Positions 34,627 through 43,268 of a DNA stretch of 64,000 nucleotides are shown piece by piece. The position numbers and the translations under genes are program-made. The stretch comes from Candidatus Thiodiazotropha sp. CDECU1 (GTDB taxonomy: Bacteria; Pseudomonadota; Gammaproteobacteria; Chromatiales; Chromatiaceae), in NCBI RefSeq assembly GCF_963455295.1, contig NZ_OY734020.1:2976001-3040000 (forward strand). The letters are read 5' to 3'. The stretch's first letter is position 1; each line of letters opens with the position of its first letter. The notes under the pieces were generated by a model that worked only from the letters and a program-made list of their open reading frames with translations, ran no database searches and was not told the origin of the DNA.

Positions 34627-37299
34627 CTATTCAATGCTTTCACGCAGTATGATCTCGACCCGCCTGTTGCCAAACCGTCTCTCCAGGGTCTCACGCTCCT
34701 CAACCGAGGATTTTGGTACAGGCCCCCGCCCTTCCACTTGTATGCGTTCCGGGCTGATACCCTTATCGGTGAAGTAGCGGAATACCGCTTGTGCACGCTC
34801 TTCGGACAGGCGCATATTGTAGATGGGGTCACCACTTGCATCCGTATAACCGGTAATTGTCATATTAGTCTTCTTATTGATAGAGAGGACAATATAGAGA
34901 TCGTTTAACATCTCCTTGAATTGTTCCGGAATATTGGGATTATCAAATTCAAAGTAGATCTGAAACTCCCTCGCGGTGGGGGTTGTGACAATGGTTTCCT
35001 CTGTCTTCTCGACTATTTCAACTTTCTGATATTTCGACTGGGTTGCAATATAGTCCTTGCTGGCCCTCTCCACGATATCCGTCTCGTCTGTTGATATTGC
35101 ACCATCCATGGGGGTGACTGCTGTTTCGAGACTATCCTCTTCTGTGACTACCGCATCCGGTACCACGTCAACCTCAACTTTTTCCTGCTCTGATGATTTG
35201 ACTGTTTGCTCTTTAGGGGGCTCAGCGCTTACAACTTCATCTTCCTGGGTGATTTGACTGGTTTCCGTGTCGGGTTTTTGCTGTAGATTTCCACTAGCAG
35301 ACGTTTTCTTATCACCCTTGTCTCTGGATGGGAGGATCATCGACTGCAACTTGTCGCCAACTTCCGACATCGTCTGATCGATGCGTTCCGGTTCAATCAC
35401 AAACAGCGCCAAGAAGAACAGGCCCGCGATGACAAACAACATGATATTGCGCAAAGACTTGCTAAACGTACCGGAGAAGAGCTCTTCAACCTCGACAGTC
35501 TCAGCTGTGTTTATGAAGCCCCCTCTTTCGTCAATTTCGTGTTTACGTCTCTCCGCCTGCATGGACGGCAGATTGAGGATATCCTCCGGTTTGCTTTCAT
35601 TGGTTTCGGTAGGTGTTTCTTCAATGGTGACACCTTCGTGGACCAGCGTCGATGTCAAGGCATCCAATTCCGTTTCATCGATATAGGTCTTTCTGGATGC
35701 GGTCGATGCCTGCTCAGGGGTTAACGGCTGGGCAAGGCGCTCTGTTGCATCGCTTGAGACTGCGGCATCGGAATCCTCGAAAGATGACTCTTCCGTTATG
35801 GACTGGTTGTCAGAATCAACCAGACCCTCTCCATAGGGGTAAAACTCAGATTCGTGCAACGCTTCATCTGTGACTGGTTCGATTGGCGACTCAGCCTCAG
35901 ACCTCGACGCTAATTCCGCTTCTGCCTCCGCTTCTGCCACTGCCGCTGCCTCTGCCGCTGCTTGTGCCGCTGCTTCTGCCGCTGCCTCTGCCTCTGCTTC
36001 TGCCGCTGCCTCCGCTTCTGCCGCTGCCTCCGCTTCTGCCACTGCCGCTGCTTCTGCCGCTGCCTCTGCTTCTGCTTCTGCCGCTGCCTCTGCTTCTGCC
36101 TCTGCTTCTGCTTCTGCTTCTGCTTCTGCTTGTGCCGCTGCCTCTGCTTCTGCCGCTGCCGCTGCCTCTGCTTCTGCCGCTGCCTCTGCTTCTGCCTCTG
36201 CTTCTGCTTCTGCTATTGCCTCTCCTTCTGGCTCTGCCTCTGGTTCTGCTTCCGCTTCTACTTCTACCTGTGCCTCAGGCTCAGACACCACATCAGTCTC
36301 AGCTTCACCCTCCCCGACCAACGCGGCATCAGGTTCGGTTGTACTGATACTCTCAGCATCTACACCTTGAGGATGTTCAAGGCCTTCGCTTACGGAGTCA
36401 GGTGTATGGGTCTCCGGCAGGATCTCCGGTCCCTGCTCATATTTATGCTTGAATGTGGTGAAGGAATCTCCAGATTGTATGGAAAGGCGCTCTTCATCGA
36501 ACAACTCCCTGGCAACGATCCACACATCCTCTTCCGTGAATCCATGCTTCTCCTCCAAGGCGCCATACAGGAGTAGCCGACTTACAATGTGATTGATCTT
36601 TCTCGGTACACCCTGAGACAAGTAGTGTATAAGCGGAAAAATTGCATCATCCAGCTCGGGATCATGGTTCCAGCCGACGATACCGAGTCTATGTTCGATA
36701 TACCCCTCTGTCTGCTTTACGTCCATGGACTCTATTTGACAGCTGGCAATCAACCGCTGGCGAATCTGCTCCATTCCCGGGCTTAGAATAAGCGTCCGAA
36801 GTTGGTCCTGGCCGATAAGGAATATCTGGAAGAGCGGATGACTCCCGGCCTGCAGATTGGAAAGCAGGCGTAGCTCCTCAAGCCCATTCAAGGTCAGATT
36901 CTGCGCCTCATCGATGACGATCACAGCCCGCCTGCCCGCGTTGTACTCCTTGGTGACGAAATCTTCGATTCTGGTCAGGAGCGTGGCCTTGTTATAGGTC
37001 TCCGCCTTCAGGCCGAATTCCAAGGCCACCTTTCGCAGTAGCTCCTCGGCTTGTAATTGATTAGTTACCAGGTTGATCGCGAGAATCTTCGATTGATCAA
37101 CTTCGGATAGGATGTCACGAATCAGGGTGGTCTTGCCTGAACCGGGACAGCCTGTGACCATGATGAAGCCTTCACCCTGTTCCAGGGCGTATCGCAAATA
37201 TGACCAGGCCTTCAGGTAGTGCTTGTGGGCAAACCTGAACTGTTCATCCGCGCTCAACCGAAATGGGTTCGCGTCTAATTTGTAATACGACTCAAACAT
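34627..37299 (-). CDS. ExeA-type AAA ATPase fused to a Glu/Ala-repeat linker, a TM helix and an OmpA domain
   Basis: This is an 890-residue multidomain protein. Residues 1-275 are an ExeA/GspA-type ATPase (start MFESYYKLDANPFRLSADEQ; Walker A GCPGSGKTT at 50-58; Walker B AVIVIDEAQN at 125-134; SQGVPRKINHIVSRL at 228-242). Residues 341-465 are almost only Glu and Ala. A single TM helix is at about 617-635 (LRNIMLFVIAGLFFLALFVI). After a charged linker, residues 778-888 form an OmpA-C peptidoglycan-binding domain (TGYTDASGDPIYNMRLSEER, NRRVEI). The layout puts the ATPase in the cytoplasm and the OmpA domain in the periplasm. It parallels ExeA, but with OmpA in place of the usual peptidoglycan-binding domain. 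Its job is unknown; envelope anchoring of the polysaccharide or sorting machinery is an inference. Confidence 0.85.
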   Translation of the reverse strand: MFESYYKLDANPFRLSADEQFRFAHKHYLKAWSYLRYALEQGEGFIMVTGCPGSGKTTLIRDILSEVDQSKILAINLVTNQLQAEELLRKVALEFGLKAETYNKATLLTRIEDFVTKEYNAGRRAVIVIDEAQNLTLNGLEELRLLSNLQAGSHPLFQIFLIGQDQLRTLILSPGMEQIRQRLIASCQIESMDVKQTEGYIEHRLGIVGWNHDPELDDAIFPLIHYLSQGVPRKINHIVSRLLLYGALEEKHGFTEEDVWIVARELFDEERLSIQSGDSFTTFKHKYEQGPEILPETHTPDSVSEGLEHPQGVDAESISTTEPDAALVGEGEAETDVVSEPEAQVEVEAEAEPEAEPEGEAIAEAEAEAEAEAAAEAEAAAAAEAEAAAQAEAEAEAEAEAEAEAAAEAEAEAAAEAAAVAEAEAAAEAEAAAEAEAEAAAEAAAQAAAEAAAVAEAEAEAELASRSEAESPIEPVTDEALHESEFYPYGEGLVDSDNQSITEESSFEDSDAAVSSDATERLAQPLTPEQASTASRKTYIDETELDALTSTLVHEGVTIEETPTETNESKPEDILNLPSMQAERRKHEIDERGGFINTAETVEVEELFSGTFSKSLRNIMLFVIAGLFFLALFVIEPERIDQTMSEVGDKLQSMILPSRDKGDKKTSASGNLQQKPDTETSQITQEDEVVSAEPPKEQTVKSSEQEKVEVDVVPDAVVTEEDSLETAVTPMDGAISTDETDIVERASKDYIATQSKYQKVEIVEKTEETIVTTPTAREFQIYFEFDNPNIPEQFKEMLNDLYIVLSINKKTNMTITGYTDASGDPIYNMRLSEERAQAVFRYFTDKGISPERIQVEGRGPVPKSSVEERETLERRFGNRRVEIILRESIE
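35905..36279 (-). repeat. Low-complexity Glu/Ala codon repeat inside the ATPase-OmpA fusion gene
   Basis: About 125 consecutive codons are mostly GCA/GCG/GCT and GAA/GAG with a few Gln and Val, giving a 3/6-bp quasi-repeat (gcagaa, gcagag units on the minus strand). The opposite strand is therefore open in all three frames for over 450 bases, which explains the spurious long frames there. Such tracts can change length by slippage. The encoded peptide should form a long, strongly acidic helix. Confidence 0.85.
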
Positions 37300-37533
37300 T
37301 TAATGGCTATTTAAGTTCAATTAACAACATGATCGTATAGCAGAAAGTCACTGATATACAGTCTGACATATCCGTTTCTATTTTTGTCCGGTCATCCACT
37401 CATATCGAATAGTATCAGTATCTGCTTTGGGACACATGACGATATAGTTTATTCGTGTTCCACACACTGCCAGAAAGCCATAGAGAGTGCGTTATCAAGT
37501 CTCTTTAGCTGCAGTGGAGTCGTTTGAAAGTTG

Positions 37534-38481
37534 TCAAAGGGACTTCAGTTCGACGCGGGAGAGTCCAGGCGCACTCCCCCGACAGGCCAAATAGGAGTGG
37601 CAACGATCAATAAATGCAGTGGTGCTTTTCGGCATAGGCACCCTGGCCCGGGCGATATGGGTAATAAGATCTGCTCCGTCCTTGATCAGGCGATGTCCCT
37701 CATCGGCTTCCCAACAGGCCAGGCAAGATTCATTGTGTTTCTCTACCGGTCCGATTTGGGTGAGTTTTTCACCGGCAACTGCAAACTTGGGCCAGACATC
37801 GAATATCACCGGATCGGTACGCAGGATTTCACACTTGAGCTTGGCCGCACCTGCAAATTGCCGCGTTGCCTCTGCGACACCCTTGAAGAAGTGACTATCC
37901 TGAAATGCCTCGATTATCGCTTCCGAGATAATATCGATATCGTGCATGGTTTGAGCGATCTTTATGTATCGACTCTCATAAAACGACTCTATCGGAACAG
38001 TAAATGCGCGAAAGGGCTCTCCCCAGAGTTCATCGATGCCCTCCTCTCCGCTGCGATGCTTCACCAGGCCACCAAGTTCAAGGGCCTCCAGCAGATATTG
38101 ACCACACTCATGCAGCATCTCCCTGCCTTTGCCGCTCTTTATATTCACATCCTCCAGTTTTACCAAATCTCTGAATATGTCAGTACCTCGATTGAACAGG
38201 GCACCGGCCAGCATAGCGCCCTTGACCCGTTTCAGATCCGGGTCGCTCTCCTCCTCGTACGCCTTCCTGGCCTCGTCCAGTCTGTCCCCCGGCATGTTGA
38301 TCCCATGTTCGACATGATTGAAGAGTCGACGGGTAAGGGCCTCGATCAGATATTTTTTCGTCTCCAGACTATCTTCCATTGGCACGTAGTGCTTTATCCA
38401 GTATCCGTCATAGAAGATACAGGTCTTGCCATCGATATCCTCGATCGTGCCATTGGGTATATTGTCTGCACTACGCATCAC
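37534..38481 (-). CDS. Conserved-looking protein of unknown function (315 residues)
   Basis: I do not recognise this family. The 315-residue product is soluble, without signal peptide or TM helix, rich in helices, and has a CxxC pair near 253-256 (NESCLACWEADEG) and further Cys residues at the C-terminus (DRCHSYLACRG). Its start MMRSADNIPNGTIEDIDGK is followed by an aromatic-rich strand region (CIFYDGYWIKHYVP). The reading frame is full-length with normal codon use for this genome. It is on the minus strand between two long intergenic spacers and upstream of the ATPase-OmpA fusion gene, so common transcription is possible but unproven. Confidence 0.7.
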   Translation of the reverse strand: MMRSADNIPNGTIEDIDGKTCIFYDGYWIKHYVPMEDSLETKKYLIEALTRRLFNHVEHGINMPGDRLDEARKAYEEESDPDLKRVKGAMLAGALFNRGTDIFRDLVKLEDVNIKSGKGREMLHECGQYLLEALELGGLVKHRSGEEGIDELWGEPFRAFTVPIESFYESRYIKIAQTMHDIDIISEAIIEAFQDSHFFKGVAEATRQFAGAAKLKCEILRTDPVIFDVWPKFAVAGEKLTQIGPVEKHNESCLACWEADEGHRLIKDGADLITHIARARVPMPKSTTAFIDRCHSYLACRGSAPGLSRVELKSL

Positions 38482-38700
38482 TACTTCCTAACATCTGCCG
38501 AACGGGAAATTGGACATTATTTGAATAAATTTGTCACATAGATTGTGACTGTTGGGCGATAAATATTTTCCTAGCAGTTATTTCAAAAAAGTCCAACTTT
38601 TTCCCATTTGGACAATATCTGTCCATTTCGGCCCATTCACCCAGGTGGTTGCAATAAAAATTCACAATCTCAAAGATTTACCCTCCATGGCAGAGACGGA

Positions 38701-39036
38701 TCAGATAACTTCCAGCTGCCGTACCAATGACGCCAGCTGTTCGTCCTCCTCCAAAGCGCCCTCCCAGAATGTGTAGACGATCTGCTGCTCGCCTTCACCC
38801 ACTACCAGCTTGGCCTGAAACGCCTGCCCATCCCCCGGCTTCGGATGCTCAGTGAGTGAACTCAGGGATCCGAGCGCATGCCGAAGCGCCGACTCCTGAT
38901 CTGCCGTAAGTGTTCCCGTTCGCGGCTTCTGTGTCGTATAAGTACCTGTATGTACCGTATAATTTCCATTTTCGTCAATTTCTATATGAAATGAATACTC
39001 TTCTTCACCGGTAACCTGGTAATTAATGGGAATCAT
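38701..39036 (-). CDS. Small acidic protein of unknown function
   Basis: The product has 111 residues from the ATG at 39036, chosen because AGGAG lies 6 nt before it; an upstream ATG would add nine residues without such a site. It is acidic, predicted mixed alpha/beta, with strands alternating as in EYSFHIEIDENGNYTVHTG, then FQAKLVVGEGEQQIVYTF and a C-terminal helix EDEQLASLVRQLEVI. No signal peptide, TM helix or known motif is present. It stands alone, divergent from the SDR gene. Confidence 0.65.
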   Translation of the reverse strand: MIPINYQVTGEEEYSFHIEIDENGNYTVHTGTYTTQKPRTGTLTADQESALRHALGSLSSLTEHPKPGDGQAFQAKLVVGEGEQQIVYTFWEGALEEDEQLASLVRQLEVI

Positions 39037-39207
39037 ACTTAGCTCCTGAAGCTGGCCTGTCATCTATGATAAATTTTGCGCCTTAGCGCCAGATATTGAA
39101 AGCTCTGGAAACAACTTTAAGGAATCCCACCCCAGGGTTGGGAATCTTAAGCCAATCGTCCAGTCTGGGGTGATTGGGAGTCGCATCAACCCGTGTGGAG
39201 AGAGATC

Positions 39208-39921
39208 ATGTCAGATCATTCCGTTGCAATCGTGACCGGCGCCAACCGTGGGCTCGGTTTGGAGACCAGCCGGCAGTTGGCCGGGCTTGGTTATCATGTG
39301 CTACTGACCAGTCGTAATGAGGTGGACGGGCAGGCCGCGCAGCAGTTGCTGCTAAACGAAGGCCTGGATGTCTCTTACCACCCCCTGGATGTGCGCAGCG
39401 AGGCCTCCATCCAGGCTCTGGCACAACATTTCCGGCAACATCACGCACGCCTGCAGGTGCTGGTGAATAATGCCGGCATCTTTCCCGACCCTGCCCCATG
39501 GGAATCGGAGAGCACCATCTTCGACTGTGACAGTGAGACCATTCTCGAGGGCTTTGAGACCAATACCCTTGGTCCGTTGCGGCTTTGCCAGGCACTTATC
39601 CCGTTGATGGAGGGTAGGGGTTGCGTGGTCAATGTCTCATCGGGCATGGGCCAGCTCAGTGAGATGGACGGCTGCTGCCCATCCTACCGTCTATCCAAGA
39701 CCGCCCTGAATGCGGTGACCAGGATCTTTTCCCAGGAGCTGAAACAGACCCGGATAAAGATCAATTCCGTCTGCCCCGGCTGGGTACGCACGGATATGGG
39801 AGGTAAGGAAGCGGACCTGCCCGTAACAGAAGGTGCAAAGGGTATAGTCTGGGCGGCCACCCTGGGGGAGGATGGACCGAGTGGCGGTTTTTTCCGCTTT
39901 GGGGAGGCCATAGATTGGTAG
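39208..39921 (+). CDS. Short-chain dehydrogenase/reductase (SDR)
   Basis: This 237-residue classical SDR has the cofactor motif VTGANRGLGLETSRQLA, the NNAG motif (VLVNNAGIFP) and the catalytic Ser-Tyr-Lys set (NVSSGMGQLSEM then SYRLSKTALNAVTR). It resembles carbonyl-reductase-like members, with an extended active-site loop (DGCCPSY). The NADPH preference hinted by the Arg after TGAN is not certain. GGAGAGAG lies 3 nt before the ATG; an upstream GTG is less likely. The substrate is unknown and no pathway genes are adjacent. Confidence 0.9.
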   Translation: MSDHSVAIVTGANRGLGLETSRQLAGLGYHVLLTSRNEVDGQAAQQLLLNEGLDVSYHPLDVRSEASIQALAQHFRQHHARLQVLVNNAGIFPDPAPWESESTIFDCDSETILEGFETNTLGPLRLCQALIPLMEGRGCVVNVSSGMGQLSEMDGCCPSYRLSKTALNAVTRIFSQELKQTRIKINSVCPGWVRTDMGGKEADLPVTEGAKGIVWAATLGEDGPSGGFFRFGEAIDW

Positions 39922-39938
39922 TCATGGCGATGGATGAT

Positions 39939-40613
39939 TCAGTTGAGTTGTGATTCCAGCTCGTCTATCCGTGCCTTGAGATCGTCTATCTCACTACCCA
40001 TCTCTTTCACCAGCGATTCCAGCTGCTCGATGCGTGAGGGCTGGCCTGATGCCAGACCCGCTTCCGTGATATCCGGCTGGTCTAGCTCAATCTGTTGTTC
40101 CACATCGCCACAAAACAGATGTGCATAGCGGGATTCCCGTCGTCCCGGTTCACGCGCCAGACGCACCATAAAGGGTCCGTCCTCCCGTTGCATCAATCCG
40201 TGCAGGACCGATTCCACCTCATGCACATCGGAGAATTGGCACAATCGATTTGTCCGGCTGCGCAGCTCCCCCGGTGTCTGAGGCCCCCTGAGGAGTAACA
40301 CACAGACGATTCCCCGTTCCTGGGGTGAAAACTCAAGCGCCCCAAAACCCGTATTGCAAAATCGATGTTGATATTTCGCCACGCGACTGCCAAACCCGGT
40401 ACGATCGCTGACAAGGTGCTTTTTCATCAACTCATCCAAGAGATTTTGTACCTCCTCCTCTTGCAGCTGCAGTACAGGGTCCCGACTGCTCTTCTGGTTG
40501 CAGGCATTGGTTAAAGCGGCGAGCGAGAGTGGATACTGGTCAGGGGTGGTGACCTCTTTTTCCAGCAGGCAACCTATAACGCGTGCCTCTAAGGGTGTGA
40601 TCTCTATTTTCAT
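39939..40613 (-). CDS. yceH: YceH/DUF480 family protein
   Basis: This 224-residue protein of the UPF0502 family is composed of two winged-helix domains and a C-terminal coiled coil. Marks are the N-terminal [40 protein letters not shown], and [19 protein letters not shown] in the second domain, with [20 protein letters not shown] at the end. The ATG at 40613 begins the family-conserved [12 protein letters not shown]; an upstream ATG adds 18 unrelated residues. The function is unknown; a DNA-binding or regulatory role is only suggested by the fold. Confidence 0.92.
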   Translation of the reverse strand: MKIEITPLEARVIGCLLEKEVTTPDQYPLSLAALTNACNQKSSRDPVLQLQEEEVQNLLDELMKKHLVSDRTGFGSRVAKYQHRFCNTGFGALEFSPQERGIVCVLLLRGPQTPGELRSRTNRLCQFSDVHEVESVLHGLMQREDGPFMVRLAREPGRRESRYAHLFCGDVEQQIELDQPDITEAGLASGQPSRIEQLESLVKEMGSEIDDLKARIDELESQLN

Positions 40614-40798
40614 TGTAACTATACGTAACCAGACATGACTTGATTGACAGGGCTTGTAAAACCTCAATACTCGGTTTGTCTAAAGCATGTCACGAAATTT
40701 AAAACATACAAAGTGATTTTTCTCCTTTGCGAACCTTAGTGGCTCATTCAGATGGTTGCTAGAATTCAGAGTGTGCCCATCAATGGTTCTATGGACGT

Positions 40799-42268
40799 AT
40801 GAATCATTTCAAATCAGCCCTACACAGACTGTTCCAGCCCGCTGCAGATCAACGCTTGGTCAGCTGGTTGTTTCTGCGTCTGCTGGCCCTGGTCTACCTG
40901 GCGGCTTTTGCCTCCTTATCGGTCCAGATCACAGGCTTGGTTGGTGAAACCGGCATCCTTCCCCTGGATGAACATTTCAGCTTGGCGGCAGAACACTATG
41001 GGAAGGGCGCCTGGGTCTGGTTTCCCTCCATTTTCTGGATTACCGGGGCCAGTGATCTGGCGCTTAAGGGGGTGAGTCTGCTGGGGATTCTTCTCTCTTT
41101 ACTGCTGCTGTTGGGGCACAGGGAGAGGCTGAATCTGATACTGCTGTTTCTGCTCTATCTCTCCCTCTATCACGCGGGACAGATATTCACCAACTTTCAA
41201 TGGGACACCCTGTTGCTGGAAGCAGGATTTCTCGCCATATTCCTGGTGGGCGGTGGCAACCTGTTACTGATCTTCCTATTCGATTGGCTGCTGTTTCGAT
41301 TGCGCTTCATGTCCGGTGTATTCAAGTTGGTCAGCGGCGATCCATCCTGGTCCGGTTTGACCGCGCTTAACCACTACTTTGAAACCCAGCCCCTACCCCA
41401 TATCGGTGCCTGGTACGCTCATCAGCTGCCGGAGCTGCTGCTCAAGGCCGGGGTGATACTGACCCTGTTCAGTGAGCTGCTGGTACCCTTTCTGATCTTT
41501 TTTCCCCGCCGTTTCCGCTATACAGCTGCGGCGATCACCCTCCTGATGCAACTGCTGATTATCGCCACCAGCAATCACAATTTCATCAATCTGCTGACCA
41601 TCATACTCTGTCTCTTTCTGCTCCATGATCCACTGCTGAAACGGGTGGTTCCTACCCGGCTCTTGAATCGGATTGAAACACCTGAGAGTTCCCCAGGCCG
41701 ACTGAGGACAGGAGTGATCGTCATCGTTACATTGCTGATCCTCCCCGCCAGTCTGATCAGCTTCACCAATTATCTGCTCCGTCCCCCTGTTCTGCCGCAG
41801 TCGCTGCTAGGCTTCAGTCAATCTGTACAGCGACTGGGTATCGGCCATATCTTCCACGTCTTTCCCACCATGCAGACTCAGAGACAGGAGCTGGTAATCC
41901 AAGGATCGAATGATGGTAAAACCTGGCAAGTCTACGAGTTCGGCTATAAACCCGGCGATCCATCCCAAGCCCCGGCGATGATCATTCCACATCAGCCACG
42001 ACTTGACTGGATGGTCTGGTTCGTCCCCACCCAACAAGGGCTGCAAATGGAGTGGTTCGGTCGCTTCTTACAACGCTTACACCAGGGATCTGCAACGGTT
42101 TCTGCACTCTTGGACCACAACCCCTTCCCCGATACCCCCCCGCGCTATCTGCGGGTGGACAGTTTTAAATACAGTTTCACCACTGCCCAGGAGAGGGAGC
42201 AGAACGGTAATTGGTGGAAGACTGAATACCTGGGGCAATTTCCGCAGGTGACACCGAGAAGGCCCTGA
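40799..42268 (+). CDS. Lipase maturation factor family membrane protein
   Basis: This 489-residue inner-membrane protein is similar to eukaryotic LMF1, with about ten hydrophobic helices and a soluble C-terminal beta-rich domain (VIQGSNDGKTWQVYEFGYKP). The characteristic segments are FASLSVQITGLVGETGILPL, FQWDTLLLEAGFLAIF, FKLVSGDPSWSGLTALNHYF and TQPLPHIGAWYAHQLPELL. The bacterial role is unknown. No lipase gene is adjacent. The start is the ATG at 40799. Confidence 0.88.
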   Translation: MNHFKSALHRLFQPAADQRLVSWLFLRLLALVYLAAFASLSVQITGLVGETGILPLDEHFSLAAEHYGKGAWVWFPSIFWITGASDLALKGVSLLGILLSLLLLLGHRERLNLILLFLLYLSLYHAGQIFTNFQWDTLLLEAGFLAIFLVGGGNLLLIFLFDWLLFRLRFMSGVFKLVSGDPSWSGLTALNHYFETQPLPHIGAWYAHQLPELLLKAGVILTLFSELLVPFLIFFPRRFRYTAAAITLLMQLLIIATSNHNFINLLTIILCLFLLHDPLLKRVVPTRLLNRIETPESSPGRLRTGVIVIVTLLILPASLISFTNYLLRPPVLPQSLLGFSQSVQRLGIGHIFHVFPTMQTQRQELVIQGSNDGKTWQVYEFGYKPGDPSQAPAMIIPHQPRLDWMVWFVPTQQGLQMEWFGRFLQRLHQGSATVSALLDHNPFPDTPPRYLRVDSFKYSFTTAQEREQNGNWWKTEYLGQFPQVTPRRP

Positions 42269-42295
42269 GATAGAACCGGTGGATCAATATAGGAT

Positions 42296-42541
42296 CTATT
42301 TCATTACCATGAAAGAATCGGAACCCTGACTACCCATGGAGTGATTGTATGATTGGGTGAGAATCTCTTCTGCCTTGACGACCATACGCCTGATATCAAG
42401 GATGGTTGCTTCAATAGGAAAGTGCTTGATGCCGTAGATCTCACTGCCTCTGAATTCAGCTTCAAAACCACAGCTGTGGCTGATCAGATTTAGGTTGGCA
42501 TCTATGTCCCAATCATCTTGGTTATCGCTGAACTGAATCAT
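42296..42541 (-). CDS. Small protein of unknown function (81 residues)
   Basis: This 81-residue soluble, acidic protein begins MIQFSDNQDDWDIDANLNLI and ends SQGSDSFMVMK, with a helical middle (TILDIRRMVVKAEEILTQ). AAAAAGGAC lies just before the ATG on the minus strand, giving a plausible AGGA ribosome-binding site. No family is recognised. It is convergent with the LMF-like gene and divergent from yffB. Confidence 0.6.
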   Translation of the reverse strand: MIQFSDNQDDWDIDANLNLISHSCGFEAEFRGSEIYGIKHFPIEATILDIRRMVVKAEEILTQSYNHSMGSQGSDSFMVMK

Positions 42542-42588
42542 CGAAATTGTCCTTTTTCGAAATTAACATTACAAAAGTGTATGTAAAG

Positions 42589-42638
42589 ATATTACCACCA
42601 AACCATCCACAAGCGGGTGGCAAAACGGTGGTTAATAT
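42589..42638. repeat. Nested hairpin in the promoter region of yffB
   Basis: An outer stem pairs ATATTACCACC (42589-42599) with GGTGGTTAATAT (42627-42638), with one bulged base. It encloses an inner stem CCATCC/GGGTGG (42603-42608/42615-42620, one T-G pair). It lies in the divergent spacer between the 81-residue gene and yffB. It may be a structured leader of the minus-strand transcript, an operator, or a small mobile repeat. Confidence 0.45.
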
Positions 42639-42797
42639 CCTTAACGGTAGTAAAAAGTGGATAAGCTGAACAGACGTAAAAACCCTACCGAATGCCACTG
42701 GTTGATAGGTTCTGCCTATTTTATACTGGCATGCACTTTTAGTTCCTAGACTGCTCCACTCAATGTACTGTTTTTACTGTAAAAGAGAGATATCACC

Positions 42798-43142
42798 ATG
42801 CTCAGGCTGTATGGCATACCCAATTGCGACACGATGAAAAAGGCCCGTCAATGGCTGGATGAGAGGAATATCGTTTATGAATTTCATGACTATAAAAAAC
42901 TTGGGATTGAGGAAAAGCTGTTGCGCCAGTGGGTCGAGAAGGTTGGCTGGGAAACCTTGCTCAACCGTCGCGGTATGATGTGGCGAAAACTGGACGACAG
43001 GGTAAAGGCTGAAATCGATGAAGCGAGCGCCATCCGGGTCATGCTTGAGACCCCTTCAATCATCAAACGACCCGTACTCCAGATTGGAAAAACCCTGCAT
43101 GTCGGGTTCAAGGAGGAACTCTATTCCGAACTATTCGGTTAG
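42798..43142 (+). CDS. yffB: ArsC/Spx-family reductase YffB
   Basis: This 114-residue thioredoxin-fold protein of the ArsC/Spx superfamily has the N-terminal IPNCDTMKKARQWLDERN with only the first Cys of the usual pair (CDT), then WETLLNRRGMMWRKL and PSIIKRPVLQIGKTLHVGF. YffB of Pseudomonas binds glutathione; its physiological function is unclear. In many proteobacteria it lies next to dapD or dapE; here the next gene is dapL, also of the lysine pathway, which may not be chance. GAGAGATATCACC then ATG gives a fair ribosome-binding site. Confidence 0.9.
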   Translation: MLRLYGIPNCDTMKKARQWLDERNIVYEFHDYKKLGIEEKLLRQWVEKVGWETLLNRRGMMWRKLDDRVKAEIDEASAIRVMLETPSIIKRPVLQIGKTLHVGFKEELYSELFG

Positions 43143-43268
43143 AGCCTGCTCAATGCACTGTCTGACTACCCATCATGCCAACCCTGGGAAGACAACGTTG
43201 CGCCAATTTCAGCAGATAAATAGGATTGAGAATCTAATCAGACGTGAGCGAAGCGAACCCATCCACTA

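Noticed and set aside
35870-36576. Long open frames in all three plus-strand frames, rich in Leu/Pro, Ser/Ala or Cys
   Set aside because: They are the antisense of the Glu/Ala codon tract in the ATPase-OmpA gene; their composition is an artefact of the repeat.
38533-38549. Hairpin GTCACA/TGTGAC
   Set aside because: It is a short stem without T-run in an A+T-rich spacer; it is likely to occur by chance.
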